Below are positions 1 through 9,440 of a stretch of DNA of 64,000 nt, one piece after another. How positions within the stretch are numbered: position 1 is the first letter of the stretch; every line of letters starts with the position of its first letter. The translations under genes and the position numbers were made by a program. Source of the stretch: Rhodobacter sp. (GTDB lineage Bacteria > Pseudomonadota > Alphaproteobacteria > Rhodobacterales > Rhodobacteraceae); contig JADCEN010000013.1 in assembly GCA_020250175.1 (NCBI GenBank), positions 62,001 through 126,000 of the forward strand, in the 5' to 3' direction. The notes beneath the pieces were generated by a model. It searched no databases and was not told where the DNA came from. It saw only the letters and a program-made list of their open reading frames with translations.

Positions 1-204
1 GGTGCGCAACGGGCGCTGAACGTGCATGTCGGTGCCGGGCGGGACCGCGACAGTTTCGTGGCCCTGCGCCAGGCGCGCGACCGCACCCTGGGCATGCCCC
101 GCCTGATCATCCCCTCGTTGCAGGTGAACATGCGCGCCGGGCAGATGCCGCCTGCGGATGACAGCGGCAAGACCTTTCTCAAGGTGCCGGTGAACGGGCT
201 TTAG
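1..204 (+). CDS. MBL-fold metallo-hydrolase, C-terminal end (partial)
   Basis: The open frame runs in from before the window and stops at TAG 202-204. The visible 67 residues end in 'GKTFLKVPVNGL', which matches the C-terminus of glyoxalase-II-like MBL-fold hydrolases of Rhodobacterales (family knowledge; the metal site is outside the window). Its stop codon overlaps that of the converging FAD oxidoreductase. The substrate cannot be judged from this fragment. Confidence 0.6.
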   Translation, partial: GAQRALNVHVGAGRDRDSFVALRQARDRTLGMPRLIIPSLQVNMRAGQMPPADDSGKTFLKVPVNGL

Positions 205-1379
205 ACAACCGCCCGTTCACGGAACGGCGCGCCGGACAGCACACGTGCAACAGAAAGGTCTGACAGATCAAGGCTCTGCCAGGCATTTGTCAGAATCTGC
301 TCGGCCACCCCGCGCCCGACCGCCGGCGATTGCTGCAACCCATGCCCCGAGAAGCCGTTGATCAGGTGCAGGTTCGGCACCTCGGGGTGCGGACCCAGAA
401 TTGCGTTCTGGTCCAGCCTGTTATAGGCGTAATGCCCCACCCAGTGACGCACGACCTTCACCGCATCAAAGCCCGGCGCACGGGCATGGAGTTGCGGCCA
501 GATCACCTCGTCAAAGAGATGAAGATCCGGCTCGAAGTCATTGGTATCACAAGGACCATCCATCTGCGGCACTGTGGCGGTGATCCAGTGGCGGTCTTCG
601 GGGCGCAGGTAAAAGCCCAGATCGACCAGAAGGGGCGCGTCCGGATGGCGGGCATTGGGCGCATCGATCACGAAGACGGTGCGCTTGCGCGGCTCCACCG
701 GCAGGTCCAGCCCGGCCATGCGGCAGATCACGGCGGCGCGGGTTCCGGCGGCGTTCACCGCCGCGCCGCAGGCGACGGGCCCCGCCTTTTCAAGCAGCAC
801 ATCGGTCACGCGGCCGCCAGAAACCCCGAGGCCGGTCACCCGGTCGCTTACAAACCGGGCACCCTGCGCTTTTGCAGCCGCCCGGAAGCCATTGAGAAGG
901 CCCATGTTATCGAACCAGCCTTCGTCGCGCGGGCCAAAACTGCCCGCCATCAGGTCTTCGGTTGAAAGCCAGGGGAAACGGGCGGTGATCTGTGCGGGGG
1001 TCCAGACCTCGGTCGCGGCACCGCAACTGCGCTGCATCGCCGCCACCTCGGCCAGGGTTGCGGCCCCTGCGGCAGTGGAGGTGAGGAAGAGATAGCCGTT
1101 CTCCTTCAGCCCCAGCGAGGCAATGCCGACATCCACGCCCAGACTTTGCTGGAAGTTGCGGATGAAGCCGATCCCGAAGCGCGAGATCTCGACGTTCACC
1201 TTGGTAGTGAACTGCTGTCGGATCGAGGCCACCGACAGCGCGGTGGATGACCGGGCAAAGGTCGGGTCCTGTTCGGCAACCAGAACGGACAGGCCAGGCT
1301 GCATCCGCGTCAGCCAATAGGCGACCGAACAGCCCATGACCGCACCGCCGATCACCACCACGTCCCACGACCCTGTCAT
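201..1379 (-). CDS. FAD-dependent oxidoreductase (DAO/DadA family)
   Basis: This 392-residue protein opens with a Rossmann dinucleotide-binding segment, 'VVVIGGAVMG' at about residues 7-16, followed by an acidic strand end ('LVAEQD'). The C-terminal 'GFSGHGLQQSPAVGRGVAEQ' is the second FAD-contacting motif of the DAO fold. Length and layout fit sarcosine/glycine/D-amino-acid oxidase-like enzymes that oxidise a secondary or primary amine with flavin. No partner subunits adjoin it, so the substrate is unknown. It converges on the MBL hydrolase, with stop codons overlapping at 201-204. Confidence 0.8.
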   Translation of the reverse strand: MTGSWDVVVIGGAVMGCSVAYWLTRMQPGLSVLVAEQDPTFARSSTALSVASIRQQFTTKVNVEISRFGIGFIRNFQQSLGVDVGIASLGLKENGYLFLTSTAAGAATLAEVAAMQRSCGAATEVWTPAQITARFPWLSTEDLMAGSFGPRDEGWFDNMGLLNGFRAAAKAQGARFVSDRVTGLGVSGGRVTDVLLEKAGPVACGAAVNAAGTRAAVICRMAGLDLPVEPRKRTVFVIDAPNARHPDAPLLVDLGFYLRPEDRHWITATVPQMDGPCDTNDFEPDLHLFDEVIWPQLHARAPGFDAVKVVRHWVGHYAYNRLDQNAILGPHPEVPNLHLINGFSGHGLQQSPAVGRGVAEQILTNAWQSLDLSDLSVARVLSGAPFRERAVV

Positions 1380-1455
1380 GCACCCCCCTGCCCCCGTGCC
1401 TTGGGTGTTATCGCGGCAAGGACCGAAGGACCAGAGGCACCGTCAGGGCCAGAAC

Positions 1456-1485
1456 GAAAAACGGCGCAGCCCGCAGGGCCGCGCC
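1456..1485 (-). terminator. Rho-independent terminator of rpsB-tsf
   Basis: Read on the minus strand, ten bases at 1485-1476 pair with 1472-1463 (one G-U) around a 3-base loop, followed by TTTTT at 1460-1456. It sits 27 bases after the tsf stop. Confidence 0.75.
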
Positions 1486-1511
1486 GGTTCAGCAGGTTGC
1501 GCGACGGGAAA

Positions 1512-2420
1512 TCAGCGGCCGAGGGTCTTGGCGACTTCGGCGGCGAAATCCTCTTTCTCTTTTTCGATGCCTTCGCCCACCAGCACGCGGGCATAGCCGG
1601 TAATCTCGACCCCGGCCTCCCTGGCGGCCTGTTCGATTGTCAGATCAGGGTTGATCACGAATGCCTGGCCCAGCAGCGTCGATTCCGAGATGAACTTCTT
1701 CATCCGGCCCGGGATGATGTTGTTGTGGATCACCTCATCGGGCTTCGGCCTGGCAGAGGCCGCGTTTTCTTCCAGCGCCTTTTGCGTCTGCACGGTAAGC
1801 TCACGCTCCATCACCGCAGGGTCAAGTGCCGCTTCCGAAAGCGCCAGCGGCGCGGTAGCCGCGATATGCATGGCGAACTGCCGGCCAATGGCCTGCGCCT
1901 TGTCCGCCGGGCCTTTCAGCGCCACCAGGACGCCGATCTTGCCCATGCCTTCTGCGGCGGCGTTGTGCACATAGGACACCACCGTGTCGCCTTCCAGCAC
2001 ATGCATCCGGCGCAGCGTCATGTTCTCGCCGATGCGGGCGATGGCTTCGGTCAGAACCTGTTCCACCGGCTTGCCGTTCAAATGCGTGGCCTTCAGAACC
2101 TCCACATCCTTGCCGGTCTGCAGGGCAACCTTGGTCACTTCGGCCACCAGCGCCTGGAAATCGGCGTTCTTGGCAACAAAATCGGTTTCCGAGTTGATTT
2201 CAATGGCCACACCGCGGCCATCGCGGACGGCAACCCCGACAAGACCCTCTGCCGCCACGCGGTCGGCCTTCTTGGCGGCCTTGGCCAGGCCTTTGGTGCG
2301 CAGCCAGTCAACGGCGGCGTCCATATTGCCGTCGGTCTCGGTCAGCGCCCGCTTTGCGTCCATCATGCCTGCGCCGGTCGACTCGCGCAGTTCCTTCACC
2401 ATCTGGGCGGTGATTGCCAT
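1512..2420 (-). CDS. tsf: Elongation factor Ts
   Basis: This 302-residue protein is the nucleotide exchange factor that regenerates EF-Tu-GTP in the cytoplasm. The N-terminal UBA-like segment '[19 protein letters not shown]' and the signature 'TDFVAKN' (residues 79-85) are diagnostic. Length is normal for alphaproteobacteria. It lies 74 bases downstream of rpsB in the usual rpsB-tsf order and is followed by a strong terminator. The start at 2420 has AAGGAG just upstream on the minus strand. Confidence 0.98.
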   Translation of the reverse strand: MAITAQMVKELRESTGAGMMDAKRALTETDGNMDAAVDWLRTKGLAKAAKKADRVAAEGLVGVAVRDGRGVAIEINSETDFVAKNADFQALVAEVTKVALQTGKDVEVLKATHLNGKPVEQVLTEAIARIGENMTLRRMHVLEGDTVVSYVHNAAAEGMGKIGVLVALKGPADKAQAIGRQFAMHIAATAPLALSEAALDPAVMERELTVQTQKALEENAASARPKPDEVIHNNIIPGRMKKFISESTLLGQAFVINPDLTIEQAAREAGVEITGYARVLVGEGIEKEKEDFAAEVAKTLGR

Positions 2421-2451
2421 AGCGGCTCTCCTTGAAGAAGAATTGGGTGGT

Positions 2452-2474
2452 CCGGCGGGGTTTACCCCCGTCGG
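2452..2474 (-). terminator. Hairpin between rpsB and tsf (attenuator-like)
   Basis: CCGGCGGGG (2452-2460) faces CCCCGTCGG (2466-2474) across a short loop with one mismatched pair. There is no long T tract, so it probably modulates rather than ends transcription. Confidence 0.4.
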
Positions 2475-2494
2475 ATGACGAAGATGCGACGGGC

Positions 2495-3253
2495 CTACGC
2501 CTCGGCAAGCGCCTCTTCCCCGGGGGCGACTTCCAGCGCGCCCAGATCGATGCCGGCAGCCCCCATCTGGGCGGTCATGCCGTCCAGCGCGGCGCGGGCG
2601 ACCAGATCGCAGTATAGCTGGATCGCGCGCGCGGCATCGTCATTGCCGGGGATGACATAATCCACACCCTTGGGCGAGCAGTTGGTATCGACAACCCCGA
2701 TCACCGGAATGCCCAGCTTCTGTGCTTCCAGAATGGCCAGGTCTTCCTTGCCGACATCGATGATGAACAGAAGGTCGGGCGTGCCACCCATTTCCCGGAT
2801 GCCGCCCAGCGAAGCCTGCAACTTCGACTGTTCGCGTTCCATGTTCAGGCGTTCCTTCTTGGTCATGCCTTCGGCGCCATGCCCCATCAGCTCGTCCAGC
2901 TGCTTGAGGCGCTGGATCGACTGCGACACGGTTTTCCAGTTGGTCAGCGTGCCGCCCAGCCAGCGGTGGTTCATATAGAACTGCGCGCATTTGTCGGCAG
3001 CTTCCGCAACCGGCTTCTGCGCCTGGCGCTTGGTGCCGACAAACAGGATGCGCCCGCCCTTGGCAACCGTTTCGCGCACGATGTTCAGTGCCGCATCCAG
3101 CAGCGGAACCGTCTGCGTCAGGTCGATGATATGAATGCCGTTGCGGTCGCCATAGATGTATTCCCCCATCTTCGGGTTCCAGCGGGCCGTCTGGTGGCCG
3201 TAGTGAACGCCAGCTTCAAGAAGCTGACGCATGGAAAATTCAGGCAGCGCCAT
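2495..3253 (-). CDS. rpsB: 30S ribosomal protein S2
   Basis: This 252-residue protein begins '[20 protein letters not shown]', the canonical S2 N-terminus. It contains '[14 protein letters not shown]' and '[19 protein letters not shown]', which are S2 signatures. It is a structural protein of the small subunit that binds late in assembly. The frame is open upstream to 3442, but the Met at 3253 matches the family start and has GGAAAGGA upstream, so it was chosen. It is first in the rpsB-tsf operon. Confidence 0.98.
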   Translation of the reverse strand: MALPEFSMRQLLEAGVHYGHQTARWNPKMGEYIYGDRNGIHIIDLTQTVPLLDAALNIVRETVAKGGRILFVGTKRQAQKPVAEAADKCAQFYMNHRWLGGTLTNWKTVSQSIQRLKQLDELMGHGAEGMTKKERLNMEREQSKLQASLGGIREMGGTPDLLFIIDVGKEDLAILEAQKLGIPVIGVVDTNCSPKGVDYVIPGNDDAARAIQLYCDLVARAALDGMTAQMGAAGIDLGALEVAPGEEALAEA

Positions 3254-3789
3254 GTGCAAATGTCCTTTCCGGTTTGCGCCTCGGCGGAATGATTCAGCCT
3301 TTGGGGGCCAACCGGTGGACCGACAGGGATGTCTCCCCTGCAAGCCCGCACTCCGCCTGTGAAGTGCCGCGCCTTTACCGCAGCAGGATGGCGATTGCAA
3401 CCCCTGCCCCCGGAAGGAGCAAAGGATTCGCTGGAGGGTCATTTCGCCGGCTGAATGATGATGGCTTTGTCAGGGTGCTGAAAAACCATCCCGCCGCTGG
3501 CGGATCGCGAAAATCATCCTGACCCGCCGCAAAGACGGCTTCCGTTCCGGGCGGATCAGGAACCGCATCGCGCAACAGAAGAAACAACCCGAAAGCGACA
3601 GAGGCGGCATCGGAAAACCACATCATTGCAAGACCCCACCGGAGTCACGGATCAGCCAGGAAAGGTATCCAGCGGCGTTTCAAGCGATTGTCCTGCCGCT
3701 TCCACAAGCGGGCTTGACCTTGTGCGGCAGTTCGGCGTCTATCGCCAGCAGCCTGATTGCAGAATACACTCACGGCCGGAGGAATGCAG
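3254..3789. other. Intergenic region between rpsB and bactofilin gene
   Basis: This 536-base gap between divergent genes must hold the promoters of both. A minus-strand open frame at 3375-3626 (83 codons, starting 'MMWFSDAASVAFGLFLLLRD') has one hydrophobic stretch but no family resemblance, so I do not call it a gene. No repeat or RNA gene was recognised. Confidence 0.5.
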
Positions 3790-4164
3790 ATGACGACCAA
3801 GCCAGCCGAAACCGATGCGGCCCTGCGCCCGCCGCCCCGCCCCTCTGTGCCGGGCGGACGTACCGTTCTGGACGCAGACATCCGCCTGTCAGGCGATCTC
3901 AGCTCTGCCGGGACGGTGGAGATTCTGGGCGAAGTCGCGGGCGACATTTCGGCCCAAACCCTTATCGTCGGGACCGAAGGGCTGGTCAAGGGGTCGGTCA
4001 GTGCCGAAACAGTCGAGGTGCGCGGCACGCTGGAGGGCAAGGTCAGCTGCCTGTCCTTCACACTGCGCTCTTCGGCTGTTGTGACTGTCGAAGTGAATTA
4101 TGACGTGCTGATCATCGAAAGCGGCGCGCAGATCGACGGCCGGTTCAGGCGCGCCGGGCGCTGA
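3790..4164 (+). CDS. Bactofilin (polymer-forming cytoskeletal protein)
   Basis: This 124-residue protein has a proline-rich unstructured N-terminus (residues 1-22) followed by repeating beta-strand turns such as 'LDADIRLSGDLSSAGTVEIL' and 'DISAQTLIVGTEGLVKGSV', the pattern of the bactofilin beta-helix. Bactofilins self-assemble without nucleotide and scaffold cell-wall or polar structures. The start at 3790 is preferred because GGAGGA (3778-3783) is then about 6 bases away; the Met at 3784 would abut it. No partner peptidase (M23) gene adjoins it. Confidence 0.88.
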   Translation: MTTKPAETDAALRPPPRPSVPGGRTVLDADIRLSGDLSSAGTVEILGEVAGDISAQTLIVGTEGLVKGSVSAETVEVRGTLEGKVSCLSFTLRSSAVVTVEVNYDVLIIESGAQIDGRFRRAGR

Positions 4165-4174
4165 CCCCTGCCGG

Positions 4175-4315
4175 TCACCGGGCGGGCGGAAGGTTCCGGG
4201 CAAAGACCGCAAGGCGCAGATGCAGCGCGCTGTCGTCAGGCCGGTCAGACAGCATCGCCTGCACAATCTGCGCAAATCCTGCCAGACGAAGGGCCGCAAT
4301 CGCCTGGGCTGTCAT
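4175..4315 (-). CDS. Possible small protein (46 aa), unrecognised
   Basis: A short minus-strand frame starts at the Met at 4315 ('MTAQAIAALRLAGFAQIVQA') and ends 'LAVFARNLPPAR'. Composition is protein-like and fills the gap between bactofilin and the divergent enoyl-CoA hydratase. I see no clear ribosome-binding site and do not recognise a family. It may be a real small protein, a gene remnant or chance. Confidence 0.3.
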   Translation of the reverse strand: MTAQAIAALRLAGFAQIVQAMLSDRPDDSALHLRLAVFARNLPPAR

Positions 4316-4381
4316 CGGCGGTGCCAAGGCTTCCCACCGCCTGGCCCCGCACCTCGACTGGCGCAACACGGGGGACAGACA

Positions 4382-5173
4382 ATGACCGAAGCAATCCTTC
4401 TGCGCAGCGATGCGGGCGGCGTTGCCACCCTGACGATGAACAGGCCCGCCAATCTGAATGCGCTGTCCGATGCCATGCTGGACGCGCTGCTGAACACCTT
4501 TGCGCAGCTGGCCGGGGACAGATCGACAAAGGTTGTGATCCTGCGCGGCAGTGGAACAGCCTTCTGCGCGGGGCATGACCTGAAGGAAATGCAGGCCGAC
4601 CGTGCCGCGCCTGACAAGGGCCGCGCCTGTTTCGGGCGCCTGTTCGCCCGCTGTGCCGAGGTGATGCAGGCCATCCCCGCCCTGCCCCAGCCGGTCATCG
4701 CCCAGGTGCATGGCATTGCCACGGCCGCCGGATGCCAGCTTGTCGCCTCCTGCGATCTGGCCGTGGCCGCCGAGGGCGCGCGCTTTGGCGTCAATGGCGT
4801 GAACATCGGCCTGTTCTGTTCCACGCCGATGGTGGCGCTGTCGCGCAACGTACCCGCAAAGGTGGCTTTCGAAATGCTGACCACAGGCCAGTTCATCGAT
4901 GCCGCCCGCGCCCGCGAGGTGGGGCTGGTGAACCGCGTGGTCCCGCAGGACGCGCTGCAGGCGGAAACCGAAGCGCTGGCAGCACTTCTGGCGGCCAAGC
5001 TGACGGCGGCTGTCCGGATCGGCAAGCGCGCCTTCTACGATCAGCTGCCGCTGCCCTTGGCCGATGCCTATGCGCAGACCGCCGCCGTGATGACCGAAAA
5101 CATGCTGTGGCGCGACACCGATGAAGGGATCAGCGCTTTTCTGGAAAAGCGTATGCCCGACTGGGAGCGGTGA
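4382..5173 (+). CDS. Enoyl-CoA hydratase/isomerase family protein
   Basis: This 263-residue crotonase-fold protein begins 'MTEAILLRSDAGGVATLTMN'. The oxyanion-hole segments 'FCAGHDLKEMQ' and 'GIATAAGCQLVASCDLAVA' are present. The segment 'IGLFCSTPMVALSRNV' resembles the ECHDC3-like subgroup more than the fatty-acid oxidation hydratases. The second oxyanion loop 'ATAAGCQL' has Ala-Gly as usual; the usual catalytic Glu positions are not obvious, so hydratase activity is uncertain. Monocistronic; it converges on the MFS gene across a palindromic region. Confidence 0.85.
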   Translation: MTEAILLRSDAGGVATLTMNRPANLNALSDAMLDALLNTFAQLAGDRSTKVVILRGSGTAFCAGHDLKEMQADRAAPDKGRACFGRLFARCAEVMQAIPALPQPVIAQVHGIATAAGCQLVASCDLAVAAEGARFGVNGVNIGLFCSTPMVALSRNVPAKVAFEMLTTGQFIDAARAREVGLVNRVVPQDALQAETEALAALLAAKLTAAVRIGKRAFYDQLPLPLADAYAQTAAVMTENMLWRDTDEGISAFLEKRMPDWER

Positions 5174-5174
5174 G

Positions 5175-5230
5175 GGGGGGCTGCCTGCCCCCCTCTTGGC
5201 CTTCGGCCAATTCACCCCCCGGGGATATTT
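5175..5230. terminator. Bidirectional terminator / palindromic intergenic element
   Basis: There are two nested hairpins: G6 (5175-5180) with C6 (5188-5193), and TTGGCC (5196-5201) with GGCCAA (5205-5210). They are followed by a CCCCCCGGGGATATTT block at 5215-5230. This sits between converging genes and looks like a two-way terminator. The block CCCGGGGATATT recurs at about 7927-7938, suggesting a dispersed intergenic motif. Confidence 0.55.
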
Positions 5231-5247
5231 GTGAACAGAAGAAGGGG

Positions 5248-6432
5248 CTATTGCGCCTGCGCCCCGGCCGTCAGCGCCAGGCCAAGGGCAAGCAGCGCCA
5301 GGATCAGTGCGACGCCGATCAGCAGACCGACCCCGCCTGCCCCCAGCAGCAACGCCCCCAGCAGCGGGGCGGCGGCGCTGGACAGCAGGGTCGGGATCGA
5401 CATCATCCCGGCTATCGCGCCATAGGTCTGCGAGCCAAGCGTGTCGGCCACAATCATCGGGCGCAGGATGGTCATCACCCCCATCGCCGCGCCCTGGACT
5501 GCGGCAAAGCCGAAGGCAAGCAGCGGGGCCAGACCGGCAAGCGCCAGCAGCACAGAGGCCGCCACAATGGCGCAAAGCGTCAGCCTTGTCGCCAGACCCG
5601 TCCCCAGGCGGGCCTCTGACCGCATCAGTGCCAGACGCCCCAGCACCTGGGCGGGACCGACGCAGGCGGCAGCGGCCACGGCCAGCCCGGCCCCCAGCCC
5701 CTGCGCCGCAAAGACCGGCAGCATGAAGCTGATCAGCATCCAGTGGTTCAGGTTCAGCAGCGAAAAGACCGCCGCCAGTCGCCAGAAGTCCGCCAGCCGC
5801 AGCACATCCCGCGCCGCCGGGGCAAACTGCGCGCCTTCGCGTCCCTGTGCCGGCCCCTGTGAGATGATCCCTGCGCCCGCCAGATGCAGCGGCACGATGG
5901 CCAGTACCGTCACAGCAACCGCTACCCAGACTGTGCCCTGCCACCCCAGCGCCGGGGTCAGCGCTGCCGCCGCCGGAAAGGCCAGGGTCGAAGCGAACCC
6001 GGCGACCAGCGTCACCCTGGTGATCGCACTGCGCGCGGCAAGGCCAAAGCGGCGGATCAGCAGGGCGAAGCACACTTCGTACAGGCAACTTGCCTGGGCT
6101 ATGCCTAACCCGACCCAGGCCGCCAGATAGACCCAAGGGTGCGAAACGCCCGCCAGCACCGCAAGCGACGCGGCACCGGCCAGCGCCCCGCCCACCATAA
6201 GGCGCGGCCCATGCCCCCGGTCCACCGCCCGGCCCACAAACGGTGCCAGTCCCGCCGAAACAAGGATGGCAACCGTCGGCCCCAGCGCCAGCACCGCCTT
6301 GTCCCAGCCCAGCGCATCCTGCCAGCTCACGACCATCGCCGCGAAAATGTAGTAAAAACAGGCATAGCCCAGTGTCTGGCCCAGCGCCAGCATCCATACA
6401 GCGCGCCGTTCTGCCACGCCAGAACCGGTCAT
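5248..6432 (-). CDS. MFS transporter
   Basis: This 394-residue, highly hydrophobic protein has about 12 membrane segments. It carries the MFS loop motif 'GRAVDRGHGPRLMVGG' between the second and third helices. The start at 6432 (MTGSGVAERR) overlaps the stop of the upstream carboxypeptidase gene as ATGA, giving translational coupling. The substrate is not evident; adjacency to a peptidase and ctaA is no guide. Confidence 0.85.
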   Translation of the reverse strand: MTGSGVAERRAVWMLALGQTLGYACFYYIFAAMVVSWQDALGWDKAVLALGPTVAILVSAGLAPFVGRAVDRGHGPRLMVGGALAGAASLAVLAGVSHPWVYLAAWVGLGIAQASCLYEVCFALLIRRFGLAARSAITRVTLVAGFASTLAFPAAAALTPALGWQGTVWVAVAVTVLAIVPLHLAGAGIISQGPAQGREGAQFAPAARDVLRLADFWRLAAVFSLLNLNHWMLISFMLPVFAAQGLGAGLAVAAAACVGPAQVLGRLALMRSEARLGTGLATRLTLCAIVAASVLLALAGLAPLLAFGFAAVQGAAMGVMTILRPMIVADTLGSQTYGAIAGMMSIPTLLSSAAAPLLGALLLGAGGVGLLIGVALILALLALGLALTAGAQAQ

Positions 6433-7901
6433 AAACCGTACAGTCCGCCGAACTTCGCTTCCAGATAGTCCAGCAACGGCCCCTCGGATGGCTCGAACCC
6501 GCAGGCGCGGGCCACCGTTTCGCGGGGCGGGTAAAGCCCGCCGTGGCGTTGCAGATTTTCGCGCAGCCAGCCGGTCGCTGCGGCCATGTCGCCCCGGCCA
6601 AGCTGAGAGTCGAGGTCCGGCACTGCCCCACGCAGGGCCTGATGCAGGCAGCCGGCATAGACATTGCCCAGCGTGTAGGTCGGAAAATAGCCGAACAGGC
6701 CCTCTGACCAATGCACATCCTGCAGCATGCCGTGCGCGGGCCGGTCCACCGCCACCCCGAAATCGGCCAGGAACCGGTCGTTCCAGGCCGCCTCCAGATC
6801 GGCAACGGCCAGATCGCCCCGGATCAGCGCCCGTTCCAGATCAAAGCGCATCATGATGTGCAGATTGTAATGCACCTCATCAGCCTCGGTCCGGATGAAG
6901 CCGGATTGCACGCGGTTGACCGCCCCATAGAAGGCATCGGCGTCGGCGACCGCGAACGGCCCGAAGCGTTCGCGCATCTGACCGAACAGCCAGCCGCAGA
7001 AGGCGCGGCTGCGGCCAAGCTGGTTTTCGTAGATCCGGCTCTGGCTTTCATGCACCCCCATCGACACGCCTGCCCCCAGCGGGGTCAGCGCGAAATCAGG
7101 ATCGATGCTGAGCTCGTAGCAGGCATGGCCCACCTCGTGGATCGTGGAATACAGGCAGTTGAACGGATCGGTCTCGACCACCCGCGTGGTGATCCGCACG
7201 TCCGATCCGGACCCGGACGAGAACGGATGCACCGCGATGTCCAGCCGGCCGCGCGCCCAGTCATAGCCGAAGGCGGTCGCGATATCGCGCGCCAGCCGTA
7301 ACTGGCCTTCGGTGCCGAAATGCCCCTGCAGCGGCGCGGGCTGAAACGCCGCGCCCAGCACCGCGCCGCGCAACGCCACCAGGCGGGGCCGCATCCGGTC
7401 GAACATCGCGCCAAGGCTGGCCGCCGTTGCCCCCGGCTCGTAATCATCGATCAAGGCGTCATAAAGATCGCCGCCCTGTGCCAGGCAAGCCGCTTCTTCC
7501 CGGCGCAGGCGCAGCACGCGGTCCAGCACCGGCAGAAAGGCCGCAACATCGTCATTTGCCCGCGCCTGCGCCCAGATGCCCTGGGCCACCGAGGTGACGC
7601 GCGCAATTTCTTCGGCCAGGGCACCCGGCACCTTGACCATCCGCGCATGGCTGCGCGCGATGTGACGCATCTGCGCCGCCGCCACCTCATCGCCCGGCCG
7701 CGCTGCCGCCAGCCAGTCGGCGATGCGCGGATCGGTGCGGCGGGCGTGCAGGATGCCTTCGATCGCGCCCATCTCTTCCGACCGCTGCCCGGCCGCGCCG
7801 CGCGGCATCATGGTTTCCTGGTCCCAGCCCAGCCGCCCGGCAACCTGCGCCAGCGCTTCCGTCTGGCGCTGGAAAGCCATCAGCTTTTCATAGGCCGTCA
7901 T
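6429..7901 (-). CDS. Carboxypeptidase, M32 family (Taq-type)
   Basis: This 490-residue zinc metallocarboxypeptidase has the M32 active-site motif HEVGH (residues 255-259), preceded by the family motifs 'HPFSSG' (225-230) and 'DVRITTR' (234-240). Family members cut single residues from peptide C-termini in the cytoplasm. The start at 7901 overlaps the ctaA stop as ATGA, and its own stop overlaps the MFS start, so ctaA, M32 and MFS form one coupled minus-strand unit. Confidence 0.95.
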   Translation of the reverse strand: MTAYEKLMAFQRQTEALAQVAGRLGWDQETMMPRGAAGQRSEEMGAIEGILHARRTDPRIADWLAAARPGDEVAAAQMRHIARSHARMVKVPGALAEEIARVTSVAQGIWAQARANDDVAAFLPVLDRVLRLRREEAACLAQGGDLYDALIDDYEPGATAASLGAMFDRMRPRLVALRGAVLGAAFQPAPLQGHFGTEGQLRLARDIATAFGYDWARGRLDIAVHPFSSGSGSDVRITTRVVETDPFNCLYSTIHEVGHACYELSIDPDFALTPLGAGVSMGVHESQSRIYENQLGRSRAFCGWLFGQMRERFGPFAVADADAFYGAVNRVQSGFIRTEADEVHYNLHIMMRFDLERALIRGDLAVADLEAAWNDRFLADFGVAVDRPAHGMLQDVHWSEGLFGYFPTYTLGNVYAGCLHQALRGAVPDLDSQLGRGDMAAATGWLRENLQRHGGLYPPRETVARACGFEPSEGPLLDYLEAKFGGLYGL

Positions 7902-9052
7902 GCGGTTCCCTTCCGGATCGATCCCGCCCGGGGATATTGGCTCAGGTATCGCGCGCGCAGGATCAGGACCCACAGCACCACTGCCGCAACCTGATGGGTC
8001 AGTGCGACATGCAGCGCAGCCGCCGACAGGACAGTGGCAATGCCGATCAGAACCTGAACCAAGAGCGCCGCCATCATCACCGTGAAGGCCAGCCTCGTGC
8101 TGCGATGCGCCGATCTGCGCCCGCGCAGCCAGACCACACAAGCGAAGACCAGCAGCAGATAGCCCGACATGCGGTGGATGAACTGCACAAGGCCCGGATT
8201 TTCAAAGAATGCGGCCCAGGCCGGGCGTCCCGGCACATAGAAGGCATCGGCAGGAAAGAACCGCCCGTTCATGTCCGGCCAGGTCGGAAAGGCACGGCCC
8301 GCGTCTATGCCCGCCACCAGCGCGCCCAGCAGAATCTGCAGGAAAGCGAAATGCATCAGGCCGGTCGACAGGCCAAACAGCTTCGCCTCGCGCCCGCGCC
8401 GCGCCTGGATCATCTCTACCTCGCTGCGCCCCAGCAGCATCACATTCCACGCCAGAAGGCCCAGGATCACGAAGGCCAGCCCCAGATGCACGGCCAGCCG
8501 GTAGGAGGCGACATCAACCCGGTCCCCGGTCAGACCCGATGACACCATCCACCAGCCGATCGCCCCCTGTGCCCCGCCCAGGGCACCAAGAAGCAACAGG
8601 CGCGGCGTCCAGCCCGCCGGAATGCGGCGCGCGGCCAGAAGGCCCAGAAACCCCGCAGCCCAGACCAGCCCGATCAGCCGCCCCAGCTGACGGTGGCCCC
8701 ATTCCCACCAGTAGATGATCTTGAACGCCTCCAGCGTCATGCCGCTGTTCTGCAGCTGATACTCGGGGATGGCCCGGTACTTGTCGAACTCTGCCTGCCA
8801 GCTTGCCGCATCCAGCGGCGGCAGGGCACCGGTCAGCGGTTTCCATTCGGTGATCGACAGACCGCTGTCGGTCAGCCGCGTGGCCCCGCCAACCGCGATC
8901 ATCAGCGCGACCAGGGCGAAGAGGATCATCAGCCAGACCCGGACTGCGCCGCGCGCGCCCCCTGCCCCGCGCCGGTCGATCCCGCCGCCCTGCGGCAGGG
9001 GGGCGGGGGCTGCGGTTCCGACCTCTTCAAAGATATTGCGCTTGCCTGCCAT
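7898..9052 (-). CDS. ctaA: Heme A synthase (COX15/CtaA)
   Basis: This 384-residue membrane protein oxidises the C8 methyl of heme O to give heme A for cytochrome c oxidase. The family segments 'GGATRLTDSGLSITEWKP' and 'WWEWGHRQLGRLIGL' (heme-ligand His) are present near the N-terminus, and 'FIHRMSGYLLLVFA' and 'ALHVALTHQVAAVVLW' supply the later His ligands. About eight transmembrane helices are visible. The start at 9052 (MAGKRNIFEEVG) fits alphaproteobacterial homologues; the frame is open further upstream but not protein-like. Confidence 0.95.
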   Translation of the reverse strand: MAGKRNIFEEVGTAAPAPLPQGGGIDRRGAGGARGAVRVWLMILFALVALMIAVGGATRLTDSGLSITEWKPLTGALPPLDAASWQAEFDKYRAIPEYQLQNSGMTLEAFKIIYWWEWGHRQLGRLIGLVWAAGFLGLLAARRIPAGWTPRLLLLGALGGAQGAIGWWMVSSGLTGDRVDVASYRLAVHLGLAFVILGLLAWNVMLLGRSEVEMIQARRGREAKLFGLSTGLMHFAFLQILLGALVAGIDAGRAFPTWPDMNGRFFPADAFYVPGRPAWAAFFENPGLVQFIHRMSGYLLLVFACVVWLRGRRSAHRSTRLAFTVMMAALLVQVLIGIATVLSAAALHVALTHQVAAVVLWVLILRARYLSQYPRAGSIRKGTA

Positions 9053-9245
9053 TGCACCCCCCCGGTCGCGGCGGACACTAGGGCGGCCCCCGACCTGCTT
9101 CAAGGCCGACCTTTGGTCGCGCCTGCCCGGAGCAGAGATTTGTTGGTTGGCCAGGGCTTCGCGCCGTCTTGCTACGTTATGGAGTGACTCACCGTCACCA
9201 AAGACTTGCGCGGGTTTCCGGATCAAGGAAGGACTTTGATGCCCA

Positions 9246-9438
9246 AATCCCTTGAGGGATTCATCTTGTGACTCCAGCGTGATAGATGGAGGGCATGAGC
9301 GGACTGAACCCACCGGCCTACAAGACCCTGAACTGGCCCGAGTATGACAAGGCGCGCAAGCGCCGCAGGTCGCTGACGATCCGGCTTGATCCCGAGATGG
9401 CGTGGGCAGCGCAGCCGACAGGCAAGCGCGGGCGATAA
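9246..9438 (+). pseudogene. IS5-family transposase, N-terminal remnant
   Basis: From ATG 9295 a 47-codon frame reads 'MSGLNPPAYKTLNWPEYDKA', the stereotyped N-terminus of IS5-family transposases of alphaproteobacteria, and ends at TAA 9438 after 'TGKRGR'. Intact family members run past 250 residues, so only the beginning survives. A 7-bp inverted repeat, AATCCCT-TG-AGGGATT (9246-9261), probably belongs to the element's left end. Confidence 0.7.
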
Positions 9439-9440
9439 CC

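Noticed and set aside
1401-2435. Plus-strand frame opposite tsf
   Set aside because: It is antisense to EF-Ts, whose identity is certain; no conserved motif.
3375-3626. 83-codon minus-strand frame upstream of rpsB
   Set aside because: It has one hydrophobic stretch but no ribosome-binding site or family resemblance; the sequence loses protein character after residue 30.
4316-6805. Long minus-strand frame across the enoyl-CoA hydratase and MFS genes
   Set aside because: It is out of frame or antisense to genes with firm motifs, and its sequence is low-complexity; only the final 46 codons (4175-4315) are kept as a weak candidate.
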